Origin: Mastigias papua
Taxonomy: Eukaryota; Cnidaria; Scyphozoa; Rhizostomeae; Mastigiidae
Direction of reading: 5' to 3'
DNA length: 64,000 nt
Assembly: GCA_964019165.1 (NCBI GenBank)
Contig: OZ025270.1
Location: forward strand, 18,203,690-18,267,689
Both the position numbers and the translations under genes were made by a program. Numbering within the stretch: position 1 is the stretch's first letter; each line of letters starts with the position of its first letter. A model generated the notes under the pieces. The model searched no databases, had not been told where the DNA came from, and worked only from the letters and a program-made list of their open reading frames with translations. Positions 1 to 11,660 of the stretch are shown here, one piece after another.

Positions 1-1696
1 AATCAAAATCAATCAATGTCAATTTTGGTCATTGTTGGCCAAGATACCAAGGCTATAGCCTTACTTTTTGGCCAAAAATGGCTCATTTTCATCACTTTTC
101 AATCTGTACTCAATATCAATAACTTTCAATTTTGGTCATTTTTGGCCAAAATACCAAGGCTATAGCCTTACTTTTTGGCCAAACATGGCTCATTTTCATC
201 ACTGTTCAATCTGTAATCACTATCAATCAATTTCAAATTTGGTCATTTTTGGGTCATTTGTGAGCAAAATACCAAGGCTATAGCCTTACTTATTGGCCAA
301 AAATGGCTCATTTTCATCACTTTTCAATCTGCAATCAAAATCAATCAATTTCAAGTTTGGTCATTTTTGGCCAAAATACCAAGGCTATAGTCTTACTGTT
401 TGGCAAAGAATGGCTCCTGTTCATCACTTTTCAATCTGCAATCAAAATGAATCAATTTCAAGTTTGGTCATTTTTGGCCAAAATACCAAGGCTATAGCCT
501 TACTGTTTGGCCAAAACTGGCTCATTTTCATCACTTTTCAATCTGCAATCAAAATCAATCAATTTCAATTTTGGTCATGTTTGGCCAAAATACCAAGGCT
601 ATAGCCTTACTTTCTGGCCAAAAATGGCTCATTTTCATCACTTTTCAATCTGCAATCAAAATCAATGACTGTCAAACTTGGTCAGTTTTGGGTCATTTTT
701 GAGCAAAATACCAAGGCTATAGCCTTACTTTTTTGCCAAACATGGCTCATTTTCATCACTTTTCAATCTGCAATCAACATCAATCAATTTAAATTTTGGT
801 CATTTTTGGCCAAAATACCAAGGCTATAGCCTTACTTTTTGGCCAAAACTGGCTCAGTTTCCTCACTTTTCAATCTGCAATCAAACTCAATCAATTTCAA
901 TTTTGGTCTTTTGTGGCCAAAATACCAAGGTTATAGCCTTACTTTTTGGCCAAAAATGGATCATTTTCATCACTTTTCAATCTGCAATCAAAATCAATCA
1001 ATTTCAATTTAGGTCAATTTTGGCCAAAATACCAAGGCTATAGCCGTACTGTTTGGCCACAAATGGCTCCTTTTTAATCACTTTTCAATCTGCAATCAAA
1101 CTCAATCAATTTCAATGTTGGTCATTTTTGGCCAAAATACCACGGCTATAGCCTTACTTATTTGCCAAAAATGGCTCATTTTCATCACTTTTCAATCTGC
1201 AATCAAAATCAATCAATTTCAAATTTGGTCATTTTTGGGTCATTTGTGAGTAAAATACCAAGGCTATAGCCTTACTTATTGGCCAAACATGGCTCAGTTT
1301 CATCACTTTTCAATCTGCAATCAAAATCAATCAATGTCAATTTTGGTCATTGTTGGCCAAGATACCAAGGCTATAGCCTTACTTTTTGGCCAAAAATGGC
1401 TCATTTTCATCACTTTTCAATCTGTACTCAATATCAATAACTTTCAATTTTGGTCATTTTTGGCCAAAATACCAAGGCTATAGCCTTACTTTTTGGCCAA
1501 ACATGGCTCATTTTCATCACTGTTCAATCTGTAATCACTATCAATCAATTTCAAATTTGGTCATTTTTGGGTCATTTGTGAGCAAAATACCAAGGCTATA
1601 GCCTTACTTATTGGCCAAAAATGGCTCATTTTCATCACTTTTCAATCTGCAATCAAAATCAATCAATTTCAAGTTTGGTCATTTTTGGCCAAAATA
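1..1696. repeat. 12-monomer higher-order unit, 1318 bp, plus partial second copy
   Basis: Positions 1-378 recur at 1319-1696 with no difference that I can see, an offset of 1318 bp. The unit measured from 47 to 1364 contains 12 monomers (eight of 107, three of 118, one of 108 bp). The 108-bp unit here arises from a different change (GGCTCCTTTTTAATCAC) from the later cassette. After 1696 the copies diverge. A further close copy of 47-271 lies near 4500-4724, with one coding-frame difference in the shadow translation. Confidence 0.8.
154..271. repeat. 118-bp monomer class (11-bp internal tandem duplication), type copy
   Basis: The element GGTCATTTTTG (241-251) is followed directly by GGTCATTTGTG (252-262) and then AGCAAAATA. 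The standard monomer has only one such 11-mer followed by GCCAAAATA. The duplication lengthens the unit to 118 bp and removes the second TTGGCCAA palindrome. I count about 30 such units, for example near 689, 1236, 1567, 3718, 4369, 4705, 5465, 5686, 6876, 8816, 9361, 9690, 12270, 13670, 16784, 19258, 21086, 25162, 27849, 31285, 51719, 53122, 54524, 55389, 57111, 57659, 59914, 62067 and 63787. The next monomer usually carries TTACTTATTGGCCAAACATGG, so the two variants travel together. Confidence 0.9.
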
Positions 1697-3000
1697 CCAA
1701 GGTTATAGCCTTACTTTTTGACCAAAAATGGCTCATTTTCATCACTTTTCAATCTGCAATCAAAATCAATCAATTTCAATTTAGGTCAATTTTGGCCACA
1801 ATACCAAGGCTATAGCCGTACTGTTTGGCCACAAATGGCTCATTTTCATCACTTTTCAATCTGCACTCAAAATCAATCAATTTCAATGTTGGTCATTTTT
1901 GGCCAAAATGCCACGGCTATAGCCTTACTTATTTGCCAAAAATGGCTCATTTTCATCACATTTCAATCTGCAATCAAAATCAATCAGTTTCAATTTGGTC
2001 ATGTTTGGTCAAAATACCAAGGCTATAGCCTTACTGTTTGGCCAAAACTGGCTCATTTTCATCACTTTTCAATCTGCAATCAAAATCAATCAATTTCAAT
2101 GTTGGTCAGTTTTGGCCAAAATACCAAGGCTACAGCCTTACTTTTTGGCCAAAAATGGCTCAGTTTCATCACTTTTCAATCTAAAATCAAACTCAATCAA
2201 TTTCAATTTTGGTCAATTTTGGCCAAAATACCAAGGCTATAGCCTTACTGTTTGGCCAAAAATGGCTCATTTTCATCACTTTTCAATCTGCACTCAAAGT
2301 CAATCAATTTCAATTTTGGTCATTTTTGGCCAAAATACCAAGGCTATAGCCTTACTTTTTGGCCAACAATGGCTCATTTTCATCACTTTTCAATCTGCAA
2401 TCAACATCAATCAATTTAAATTTTGGTCATTTTTGGCCAAAATACCAAGGCTATAGCCTTACGTTTTGGCCAAAACTGGCTCAGTTTCATCACTTTTCAA
2501 TCTGCAATCAAACTCAATCAATTTCAATTTTGGTCATTTGTGGCCAAAATACCAAGGTTATAGCCTTACTTTTTGGCCCAAAATGGATCATTTTCATCAC
2601 TTTTCAATCTGCAATCAAAATCAATCCATTTCAATTTAGGCCAATTTTGGCCAAAATACCAAGGCTATAGCCGTACTGTTTGGCCACAAATGGCTCATTT
2701 TCATCACTTTTCAATCTGAAATCAAAATCAATCAATTTCAATTGTGGTCACTTTTAGCCAAAATACCAAGGCTATAGCCTTACTTTTTGGCCAAAACTGG
2801 CTCAGTGTCATCACTTTTCAATCTGCAATCAAACTCAATCAATTTCAATGTTGGTCATTTTTGGCCAAAATACCAAGGTTATAGCCTTACTTTTTGGCCA
2901 AAAATGGCTCATTTTCATCACTTTTCAATCTGCAATCAAAATCAATCAATTTCAATTTTGGTCATGTTTGGCCAAAATACCAAGGCTATAGCCTTACCTC

Positions 3001-4072
3001 TTGGCCAACAATGGCTCATTTTCATCACTTTTCAATCTGCAATCAACATCAATCAATTTAAATTTTGGTCATTTTTGGCCAAAATACCAAGGCTATAGCC
3101 TTACTTTTTGGCCAAAACTGGCTCAGTTTCATCACTTTTCAATCTGCAATCAAACTCAATCAATTTCAATTTTGGTCATTTGTGGCCAAAATACCAAGGT
3201 TATAGCCTTACTTTTTGGCCAAAAATGGATCATTTTCATCACTTTTCAATCTGCAATCAAAATCAATCAATTTCAATTTTGGTCAGTTTTGGCCAAAATA
3301 CCAAGGCTATAGCCTTACTTCTTAGCCAAAAATGGCTCATTTTCATCACTTTTCAATCTGAAATCAAAATCAATCAATTTCAATTTTGGTCACTTTTAGC
3401 CAAAATACCAAGGCTATAGCCTTACTTTTTGGCCAAAACTGCCTCAGTGTCATCACTTTTCAATCTGCAATCAAACTCAATCAATTTCACTGTTGGTCAT
3501 TTTTGGCCAAAATACCAAGGTTATAGCCTTACTTTTTGGCCAAAAATGGCTCATTTTCATCACTTTTCAATCTGCAATCAAAATCAATCAATTTCAATTT
3601 TTGTCATGTTTGGCCAAAATACCAAGGCTATAGCCTTACTTTCTGGCCAAAAATGGCTCATTTTCATCACTTTTCAATCTGCAATCAAAATCAATGACTG
3701 TCAAATTTGGTCAGTTTTGGGTCATTTTTGAGCAAAATACCAAGGCTATAGCCTTACTTTTTTGCCAAACATGGCTCGTTTTCATCACTTTTCAATCTGC
3801 AATCAAACTCAATAAATTTCAATTTTGGTCATTTTTGGCCAAAATACCAAGGCTATAGCCTTACTTTGTGGCCAAAAATGGCTCAGTTTCAGCACTTTTC
3901 AATCTGCAATCAACATGAATCAATTTCAATTTTGGTCATTTTTGGCCAAAATACCACGGCTATAGTCTTACTGTTTGGCAAAGAATGGCTCCTGTTCATC
4001 ACTTTTCAATCTGCAATCAAAATGAATCAATTTCAAGTTTGGTCATTTTTGGCCAAAATACCAAGGCTATAG
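3001..4072. repeat. Block duplicated at 8098-9169 (offset 5097 bp)
   Basis: A run of about ten monomers, including one 118-bp unit near 3718 and the TGGCAAAGAATGG unit at 3954, recurs in the same order at 8098-9169. The order and lengths are kept but scattered substitutions are visible (for example AATGACTGTC at 3690 against AATGAATATC at 8790), so this is an older duplication than those further right. Confidence 0.7.
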
Positions 4073-5909
4073 CTTTACGTTTTGGCCAAACATGGCTCAT
4101 TGTCATCACTTTTCAATCTGCAATCAAAATCAATCAATTTCAATGTTGGTCATTGTTGGCCAAGATACCAAGGCTATAGCCTTACGTTTTGGCCAAAAAT
4201 GGCTCATTTTCATCACTTTTCAATCTGTAATCAATATCAATAAATTTCAATTTTGGTCATTTTTGGCCAAAATACCAAGGCTATAGCCTTACCTTTTGGC
4301 CAAAAATGGCTCATTTTCATCACTTTTCAATCTGCAATCAAAATCAATCAATTTCAAATTTGGTCATTTTTGGGTCATTTGTGAGTAAAATACCAAGGCT
4401 ATAGCCATACTTATTGGCCAAACATGGCTCAGTTTCATCACTTTTCAATCTGCAATCAAAATCAATCAATTTCAATTTTGGTCATTGTTGGCCGAGATAC
4501 CAAGGCTATAGCCTTACTTTTTGGCCAAAAATGGCTCATTTTCATCACTTTTCAATCTGTACTCAATATCAATAACTTTCAATTTTGGTCATTTTTGGCC
4601 AAAATACCAAGGCTATAGCCTTACTTTTTGGCCAAACATGGCTCATTTTCATCACTGTTCACTCTGTAATCACTATCAATCAATTTCAAATTTGGTCATT
4701 TTTGGGTCATTTGTGAGCAAAATACCAAGGCTATAGCCTTACTTATTGGCCAAAAATGGCTCATTTTCATCACTTGTCAATCTGCAATCAAAATCAATCA
4801 ATTTCAATTTTGGTCATTTTTGGCCAAAATACCAAGGCTATAGCCTTACTGTTTGGCCAAAAATGGCTCATTTTCATCACTTTTCAATCTGCAATCAACA
4901 TGACTCAATTTCAATTTTGGTCATTCTTGGCCAAAATACCAAGGCTATATTCTTACTGTTTGGCAAAGAATGGCTCCTGTTCATCACTTTTCAATCTGCA
5001 ATCAAAATGAATCAATTTCAAGTTTGGTCATTTTTGGCCAAAATACCAAGGCTATAGCCTTACTGTTTGGCCAAAACTGGCTCATTTTCATCACTCTTCA
5101 ATCTGCAATCAAAATCAATCAATTTCAATTTTGGTCAATTTTGGCTAAAATACCAAGGCTATAGCCTTACTGTTTGGCCAAAAATGGCTCATTTTCATCA
5201 CTTTTCAATCTGCACTCAAAATCAATCAATTTCAATTTTGGTCATTTTTGGCCAAAATACCAGGGCTATAGCCTTACTTTTTGGCCAACAATGGCTCATG
5301 TTCATCACTTGTCAATCTGCAATCAACATCAATCAAGTTAAATTTTGGTCATTTTTGGCCAAAATACCAAGGCTATAGCCTTACTTTTTGGCCAAACATG
5401 GCTCATTTTCATCACTGTTCACTCTGTAATCACTATCAATCAATTTCAAATTTGGTCATTTTTGGGTCATTTGTGAGCAAAATACCAAGGCTATAGCCTT
5501 ACTTATTGGCCAAAAATGGCTCATTTTCATCACTTTTCAATCTGCAATCAAAATCAATCAATTTCAATTTTGGTCAATTTTTGGCCAAAATACCAAGGCT
5601 ATAGCCTTACTGTTTGGCCAAAAATGGCTCATTTTCATCACTTTTCAATCTGTAATCACTATCAATCAATTTCAAATTTGGTCATTTTTGGGTCATTTGT
5701 GAGCAAAATGCCAAGGCTATAGCCTTACTTATTGGCCAAACATGGCTCATTTTCATCACTTTTTAATCTGCAATCAAACTCAATCAATGTCAATTTTGGT
5801 CATTTTTGGCCAAAATACCAATGCTATAGCCTTACTTTGTGGCCAAAAATGGCTCAGTTTCAGCACTTTTCAATCTGCAATCAACATGACTCAATTTCAA
5901 TTTTGGTCA

Positions 5910-5956
5910 TTTTTGGCCAAAATACCAAGGCTATAGCCTTACTTTTTGGCCAAAAA
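5910..5956. repeat. Composite dyad: three palindromes spanning the monomer junction
   Basis: Seen here in its consensus form and repeated in most monomers. A central perfect 14-bp palindrome AAGGCTATAGCCTT (5927-5940) is flanked by TTTTGGCCAAAA palindromes on the left (5911-5922) and right (5943-5956, extended to TTTTTGGCCAAAAA). Spacers are 4 bp (TACC) and 2 bp (AC) to the extended right arm, so the whole 47-bp element is close to two-fold symmetric. The GGCC cores also make HaeIII and MscI sites spaced alternately 33 and 74 bp apart along the array. Inference: a site for a dimeric or multimeric DNA-binding protein, or a cruciform-prone element. No binding protein can be named from the sequence. 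Confidence 0.85.
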
Positions 5957-6031
5957 TGGCTCATTTTCATCACTTTTCAATCTGCAATCAAAATCAATCA
6001 ATTTCAATTTTGGTCATTTTTGGCCAAAATA
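5925..6031. repeat. Reference monomer (exact consensus, 107 bp)
   Basis: This copy matches the consensus I derived by eye. Order of elements by monomer position: palindromic core AAGGCTATAGCCTT (3-16); T tract and palindrome TTTTTGGCCAAAAA (19-32); TGGCTCATTTTCATCAC (33-49); TTTTCAATCTG (50-60); a CAAT-rich stretch (61-77); TTTCAATTTTGGTCA (78-92); second palindrome TTTTGGCCAAAA (94-105). Most variation falls in the T tracts after GGTCA and after TTAC, and in the AATCAAAATCAATCAA stretch (AAAC, CAAC, ATGAA forms). The start of the unit is arbitrary; I set it at CCAAGG because that block is the most constant. Confidence 0.95.
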
Positions 6032-9000
6032 CCAAGGCTATAGCCTTACCTTTTGGCCAAAAATGGCTCATTTTCATCACTTTTCAATCTGCAATCAAAA
6101 TCAATCAATTTCAATTTTGGTCATTTTTGGCCAAAATACCAAGGCTATAGCCTTACTTTTTGGCCAAAAACTGGCTCATTTTCATCACTTTTCAATCTGC
6201 AATCAAAATCAATCAATTTCAATGTTGGTCAGTTTTGGCCAAAATACCAAGGCTATAGCCTTACTTTTTGGCCAAAACTGGCTCATTTTCATCACTTTTC
6301 AATCTGCAATCAAAATCAATCAATTTCAATGTTGGTCATGTTTGGCCAAAATACCAAGGCTATAGCCTTACTTTGTGGCACAAAATGGCTCATTTTCATC
6401 ACTTTTCAATCTGCAATCAAAATGAATCAATTTCAATTTTGGTCATTTTTGGCCAAAATACCAAGGCTATAGCCTTACTGTTTGGCCAAAACTGGCTCAT
6501 TTTCATCACTCTTCAATCTGCAATCAAAATCAATCAATTTCAATTTTGGTCAATTTTGGCTAAAATACCAAGGCTATAGCCTTACTGTTTGGCCAAAAAT
6601 GGCTCATTTTCATCACTTTTCAATCTGCACTCAAAATCAATCAATTTCAATTTTGGTCATTTTTGGCCAAAATACCAAGGCTATAGCCTTACTTTTTGGC
6701 CAACAATGGCTCATTTTCATCACTTGTCAATCTGCAATCAACATCAATCAAGTTAAATTTTGGTCATTTTTGGCCAAAATACCAAGGCTATAGCCTTACT
6801 TTTTGGCCAAACATGGCTCATTTTCATCACTGTTCACTCTGTAATCACTATCAATCAATTTCAAATTTGGTCATTTTTGGGTCATTTGTGAGCAAAATAC
6901 CAAGGCTATAGCCTTACTTATTGGCCAAACATGGCTCATTTTCATCACTTTTTAATCTGCAATCAAACTCAATCAATTTCAATTTTGGTCATTTTTGGCC
7001 AAAATACCAATGCTATAGCCTTACTTTGTGGCCAAAAATGGCTCAGTTTCAGCACTTTTCAATCTGCAATCAACATGACTCAATTTCAATTTTGGTCATT
7101 TTTGGCCAAAATACCAAGGCTATATTCTTACTGTTTGGCAAAGAATGGCTCCTGTTCATCACTTTTCAATCTGCAATCAAAATCAATCAATTTCAAGTTT
7201 GGTCATTTTTGGCCAAAATACCAAGGCTATAGCCTTACTGTTTGGCCAAAACTGGCTCATTTTCATCACTCTTCAATCTGCAATCAAACTCAATCAATTT
7301 CAATTTTGGTCAATTTTGGCTAAAATACCAAGGCTATAGCCTTACTGTTTGGCCAAAAATGGCTCATTTTCATCACTTTTCAATCTGCACTCAAAATCAA
7401 TCAATTTCAATTTTGGTCATTTTTGGCCAAAATACCAAGGCTATAGCCTTACTTTTTGGCCAACAATGGCTCATTTTCATCACTTGTCAATCTGCAATCA
7501 ACATCAATCAAGTTAAATTTTGGTCATTTTTGGCCAAAATACCAAGGCTATAGCCTTACTTTTTGGCCAAAACTGGCTCAGTTTCATCACTTTTCAATCT
7601 CCAATCAAACTCAACCAATTTCACTTTTGGTGATTTGTGGCCAACATACCAAGGTTATAGCCTTACTTTTTGGCCAAAAATGGCTCATTTTCATCACTTT
7701 TCAATCTGCAATCAAAATCAATCAATTTCAATTTAGGTCAATTTTGGCCACAATACCAAGGCTATAGCCGTACTGTTTGGCCACAAATGGCTCATTTTCA
7801 TCACTTTTCAATCTGCAATCAAAATCAATCAATTTCAATGTTGGTCATTTTTGGCCAAAATACCACGGCTATAGCCTTACTTATTTGCCAAAAATGGCTC
7901 ATTTTCATCACATTTCAATCTGCAATCAAAATCAATCAGTTTCAATGTTGGTCAGTTTTGGCCAAAATACCAAGGCTATAGCCTTACTGTTTGGCCAAAA
8001 ATGGCTCATTTTCATCACTTTTCAATCTGCACTCAAAATCAATCAATTTCAATTTTGGTCATTTTTGGCCAAAATACCAAGGCTATAGCCTTACTTTTTG
8101 GCCAACAATGGCTCATTTTCATCACTTTTCAATCTGCAATCAACATCAATCAATTTAAATTTTGGTCATTTTTGGCTAAAATACCAAGGCTATAGCCTTA
8201 CGTTTTGGCCAAAACTGGCTCAGTTTCATCACTTTTCAATCTGCAATCAAACTCAATCAATTTCAATTTTGGTCAATTGTGGCCAAAATACCAAGGTTAT
8301 AGCCTTACTTTTTGGCCAAAAATGGATCATTTTCATCACTTTTCAATCTGCAATCAAAATCAATCAATATCAATTTAGGTCAATTTTGGCCAAAATACCA
8401 AGGCTATAGCCGTACTGTTTGGCCACAAATGGCTCATTTTCATCACTTTTCAATCTGAAATCAAAATCAATCATTTTCAATTTTGGTCACTTTTAGCCAA
8501 AATACCAAGGCTATAGCCTTACTTTTTGGCCAAAACTGGCTCAGTGTCATCACCTTTCAATCTGCAATCAAACTCAATCAATTTCAATTTTGGTCATTTT
8601 TGGCCAAAATACCAAGGCTATAGCCTTACTTTTTGGCCACAAATGGCTCATTTTCATCACTTTTCAATCTGCAATCAAAATCAATCAATTTCAATTTTGG
8701 TCATGTTTGGCCAAAATACCAAGGCTATAGCCTTACTTTCTGGCCACAAATGGCTCATTTTCATCACTTTTCAATCTGCAATCAAAATCAATGAATATCA
8801 AATTTGGTCAGTTTTGGGTCATTTTTGAGCAAAATACCAAGGCTATAGCCTTACTTTTTTGCCAAACATGGCTCGTTTTCATCACTTTTCAATCTGCAAT
8901 CAAACTCAATAAATTTCAATTTTGGTCATTTTTGGCCAAAATACCAATGCTATAGCCTTACTTTGTGGCCAAAAATGGCTCAGTTTCAGCACTTTTCAAT

Positions 9001-10034
9001 CTGCAATCAACATGAATCAATTTCAATTTTGGTGATATTTGGCCAACATACCAAGGCTATAGTCTTACTGTTTGGCAAAGAATGGCTCCTGTTCATCACT
9101 TTTCAATCTGCAATCACAATGAATCAATTTCAAGTTAGGTCATTTTTGGCCAAAATACCAAGGCTATAGCCTTACCTTTTGGCCAAAAATGGCTCATTTT
9201 CATCACTTTTCAATCTGCAATCAAACTCAATCAATTTCAATTTTGGTCATTTGTGGCCAAAATACCAAGGCTATAGCCTTACTGTTTGGCCAAAAATGGC
9301 TCATTTTCATCACTTTTCAATCTGCAATCAAAATCAATCAATTTCAAATTTGGTCAGTTTTGGGTCATTTGTGAGCTAAATACCAAGGCTATAGCCTTAC
9401 TTATTGGCCAAACATGGCTCATTTTCATCACTTTTCAATCTGCACTCAAAATCAATCAATTTCAATTTTGGTCATTTTTGGCCAAAATACCAAGGCTATA
9501 GCCTTACTATTTGGCCAAAACTGGCTCAGTTTCATCACCTTTCAATCTGCAATCAAAATCAATCAATTTCAATTTAGGTCAATTTTGGCCAAAATACCAA
9601 GGCTATAGCCGTACTGTTTGGCCACAAATGGCTCATTTTCATCACTTTTCAATCTGCAATCAAAATCAATCAATTTCAAATTTGGTCAGTTTTGGCTCAT
9701 TTGTGAGCAAAATACCAAGGCTATAGCCTTACTTATTGGCCAAACATGGCTCATTGTCATCACTTTTCAATCTGCAATCAAAATCAATCAATTTCAATGT
9801 TGGTCATTTTTGGCCAAAATACCACGGCTATAGCCTTACTTTTTTGCCAAAACTGGCTCATTTTCATCACATTTCAATCTGCAATCAAAATCAATCAGTT
9901 TCAATTTGGTCATGTTTGGCCAAAATACCAAGGCTATAGCCTTACTTTTTTGCCAAAAATGGCTCATTTTCTTCACTTTTCAATCTGTAATCAAAATCAA
10001 TCAATTTCAATATTGGTCATTTTTGGCCAAAATA

Positions 10035-11660
10035 CCAAGGCTATAGCCTTACTTTTTGGCCAAAAATGGCTCATTTTCATCACATTTCAATCTGCAATCA
10101 AAATCAATCAATTTCAATTTTGGTCATTTTTGGCCAAAATACCAAGGCTATAGCCTTACGTTTTTGCCACAAATGGCTCATTTTCATCACTTTTCAATCT
10201 GCAATCAAACTCAATCAGTGTCAATTTGGTCATGTTTGGCCAAAATTCCAAGGCTATAGCCTTACTTTTTGGCCAAAAATGGCTCATGTTCATCACTTTT
10301 CAATCTGCAATCAAAATCAATCAATTTCAATGTTGGTCAGGTTTGGCCAAAATACCAAGGCTAGAGCCCTACTTTTTGGCCAAAAATGGCTCATTTTCTT
10401 CACTTTTCAATCTGCAATCAAAATCAATCAATTTCAATTTTGGTCATTTTTGGCCAAAATACCAAGGCTATAGCCTTACCTTTTGGCCAAAAATGGCTCA
10501 TTTTCATCACTTTTTAATCTGCAATCAAAATCAATCAGTTTCAATTTTGGTCATTTGTGGCCAAACTACCAAGGCTATAGCCTTACCTTTTGGCCAAAAT
10601 GGCTCAGTTTCATCACTTCTCAATCTGCAATCAAAATCAATGAATTTCAAGTTTGGTCAATTTTGGCCAAAAATAACAAGACTATAGCCTTACTTTTTGG
10701 CCACAAATGGCTCATTGTCATCACAGTTCAATCTGCAATCAAAATCAATCAATTTCAATTTTGGTCATTTTTGGCCAAAATACCAAGGCTATAGCCTTAC
10801 TTTTTTGCCAAAAATGGCTCATTTTCTTCACTTTTCAATCTGTAATCACAATCAATCAATTTCAATTTTGGTCATTTTTGGCCAAAATACCAAGGCTATA
10901 GCCTTACTTTTTGGCCAAAAATGGCTCATTTTCATCACATTTCAATCTGCAATCAAAATCAATCAATTTCAATGTTGGTCATTTTTGGCCAAAATACCAA
11001 GGCTATAGCCTTACGTTTTTGCCACAAATGGCTCATTTTCATCACTTTTCAATCTGCAATCAAACTCAATCAGTTTCAATTTGGTCATGTTTGGCCAAAA
11101 TTCCAAGGCTATAGCCTTACTTTTTGGCCAAAAATGGCTCATTTTCATCACTTTTCAATCTGCAATCAAAATCAATCAATTTCAATGTTGGTCAGGTTTG
11201 GCCAAAATACCAAGGCTATAGCCCTACTTTTTGGCCAAAAATGGCTCATTTTCTTCACTTTTCAATCTGCAATCAAAATCAATCAATTTCAATTTTGGTC
11301 ATTTTTGGCCAAAATACCAAGGCTATAGCCTTACTTTTTGGCCAAAAATGGCTCATTTTCATCACTTTTCAATCTGCAATCACAATCAATCAATTTCAAT
11401 TTTGGTCATTTGTGGCCAAACTACCAAGGCTATAGCCTTACCTTTTGGCCAAAAATGGCTCAGTTTCATCACTTCTCAATCTGCAATCAAAATCAATGAA
11501 TTTCAAGTTTGGTCAATATTGGCCAAAAATAACAAGGCTATAGCCTTACTTTTTGGCCACAAATGGCTCATTGTCATCACATTTCAATCTGCAATCAAAA
11601 TCAATCAATTTCAATTTTGGTCATTTATGGCCAAAATACCAAGGCTATAGCCTTACTTTT
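10035..11660. repeat. 8-monomer tandem unit, about 855 bp, two copies
   Basis: Monomers from about 10035 recur from about 10890 (offset 855, rising to 856 near 10697/11553). Both copies carry the 106-bp unit, the GGTCAGGTTTGG unit followed by GCCCTACTTTTTGG, the CATTTTCTTCAC unit, and an unusual 108-type unit ending AAAAATAACAAG. The one-base change of offset reflects a small deletion in the first copy (CTTTTGGCCAAAATGGCTCAG near 10590). Confidence 0.75.
10142..10247. repeat. 106-bp monomer class (single T deletion), type copy
   Basis: This unit reads CAATTTGGTC where the standard monomer reads CAATTTTGGTC, giving 106 bp. It usually carries the linked changes AATCAAACTC and AATCAGTTTC, often with GGTCATGTTTGG after them. 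The class recurs throughout the window, for example near 1990, 9910, 11060, 12030, 14950, 18060, 21940, 23010, 28270, 31690, 46150, 47430, 55810, 58080 and 62270. The joint inheritance of several changes marks it as one old subfamily rather than repeated independent deletion. Confidence 0.85.

Larger units (their letters stand above)
5046..7560. repeat. Nested repeats of 1415, 1189 and 760 bp
   Basis: The monomer run starting at 5046 recurs at 6461 (offset 1415) and again at 7221 (offset 760). The run starting near 5711 recurs near 6900 (offset 1189). The 760-bp spacing equals six units of 107 plus one of 118 bp. Shared odd variants, such as CAACATCAATCAAGTTAAATTTTGG and CACTGTTCACTCTGTAATCACTATC, confirm the match. 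Different offsets overlap, which points to repeated unequal exchange and not to one clean duplication. Confidence 0.7.
1..9900. repeat. Array domain A: divergent left part with many 118-bp units
   Basis: Monomers here differ more from one another than elsewhere. They carry variants rare or absent further right: AAGGTTATAGCC in the core, AGCCGTACTGTTTGGCCACAAATGG, AACATCAATCAATTTAAATTTTGG, AATGGATCATTTTCATC, and a TGGCAAAGAATGGCTCCTGTTCATC unit (379, 3954, 4939, 7114, 9051). Thirteen of the roughly 30 units of 118 bp lie here. The 108-bp cassette is missing. The right border is gradual and placed by eye. Confidence 0.65.

Noticed and set aside
154..271. 118-bp units as insertion of a mobile element
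   Set aside because: The extra 11 bp is a copy of the adjacent GGTCATTTTTG motif, so it is an internal tandem duplication.
5927..5940. GGCTATAGCC as a promoter TATA box or phage-type promoter
   Set aside because: It is a palindrome repeated in every monomer with no downstream gene. The CTATAG match is too short to support a promoter call.
5910..5956. Rho-independent terminators from GGCC and GGCTATAGCC palindromes
   Set aside because: The stems are short and AT-rich without loops, occur every 107 bp, and follow no gene.
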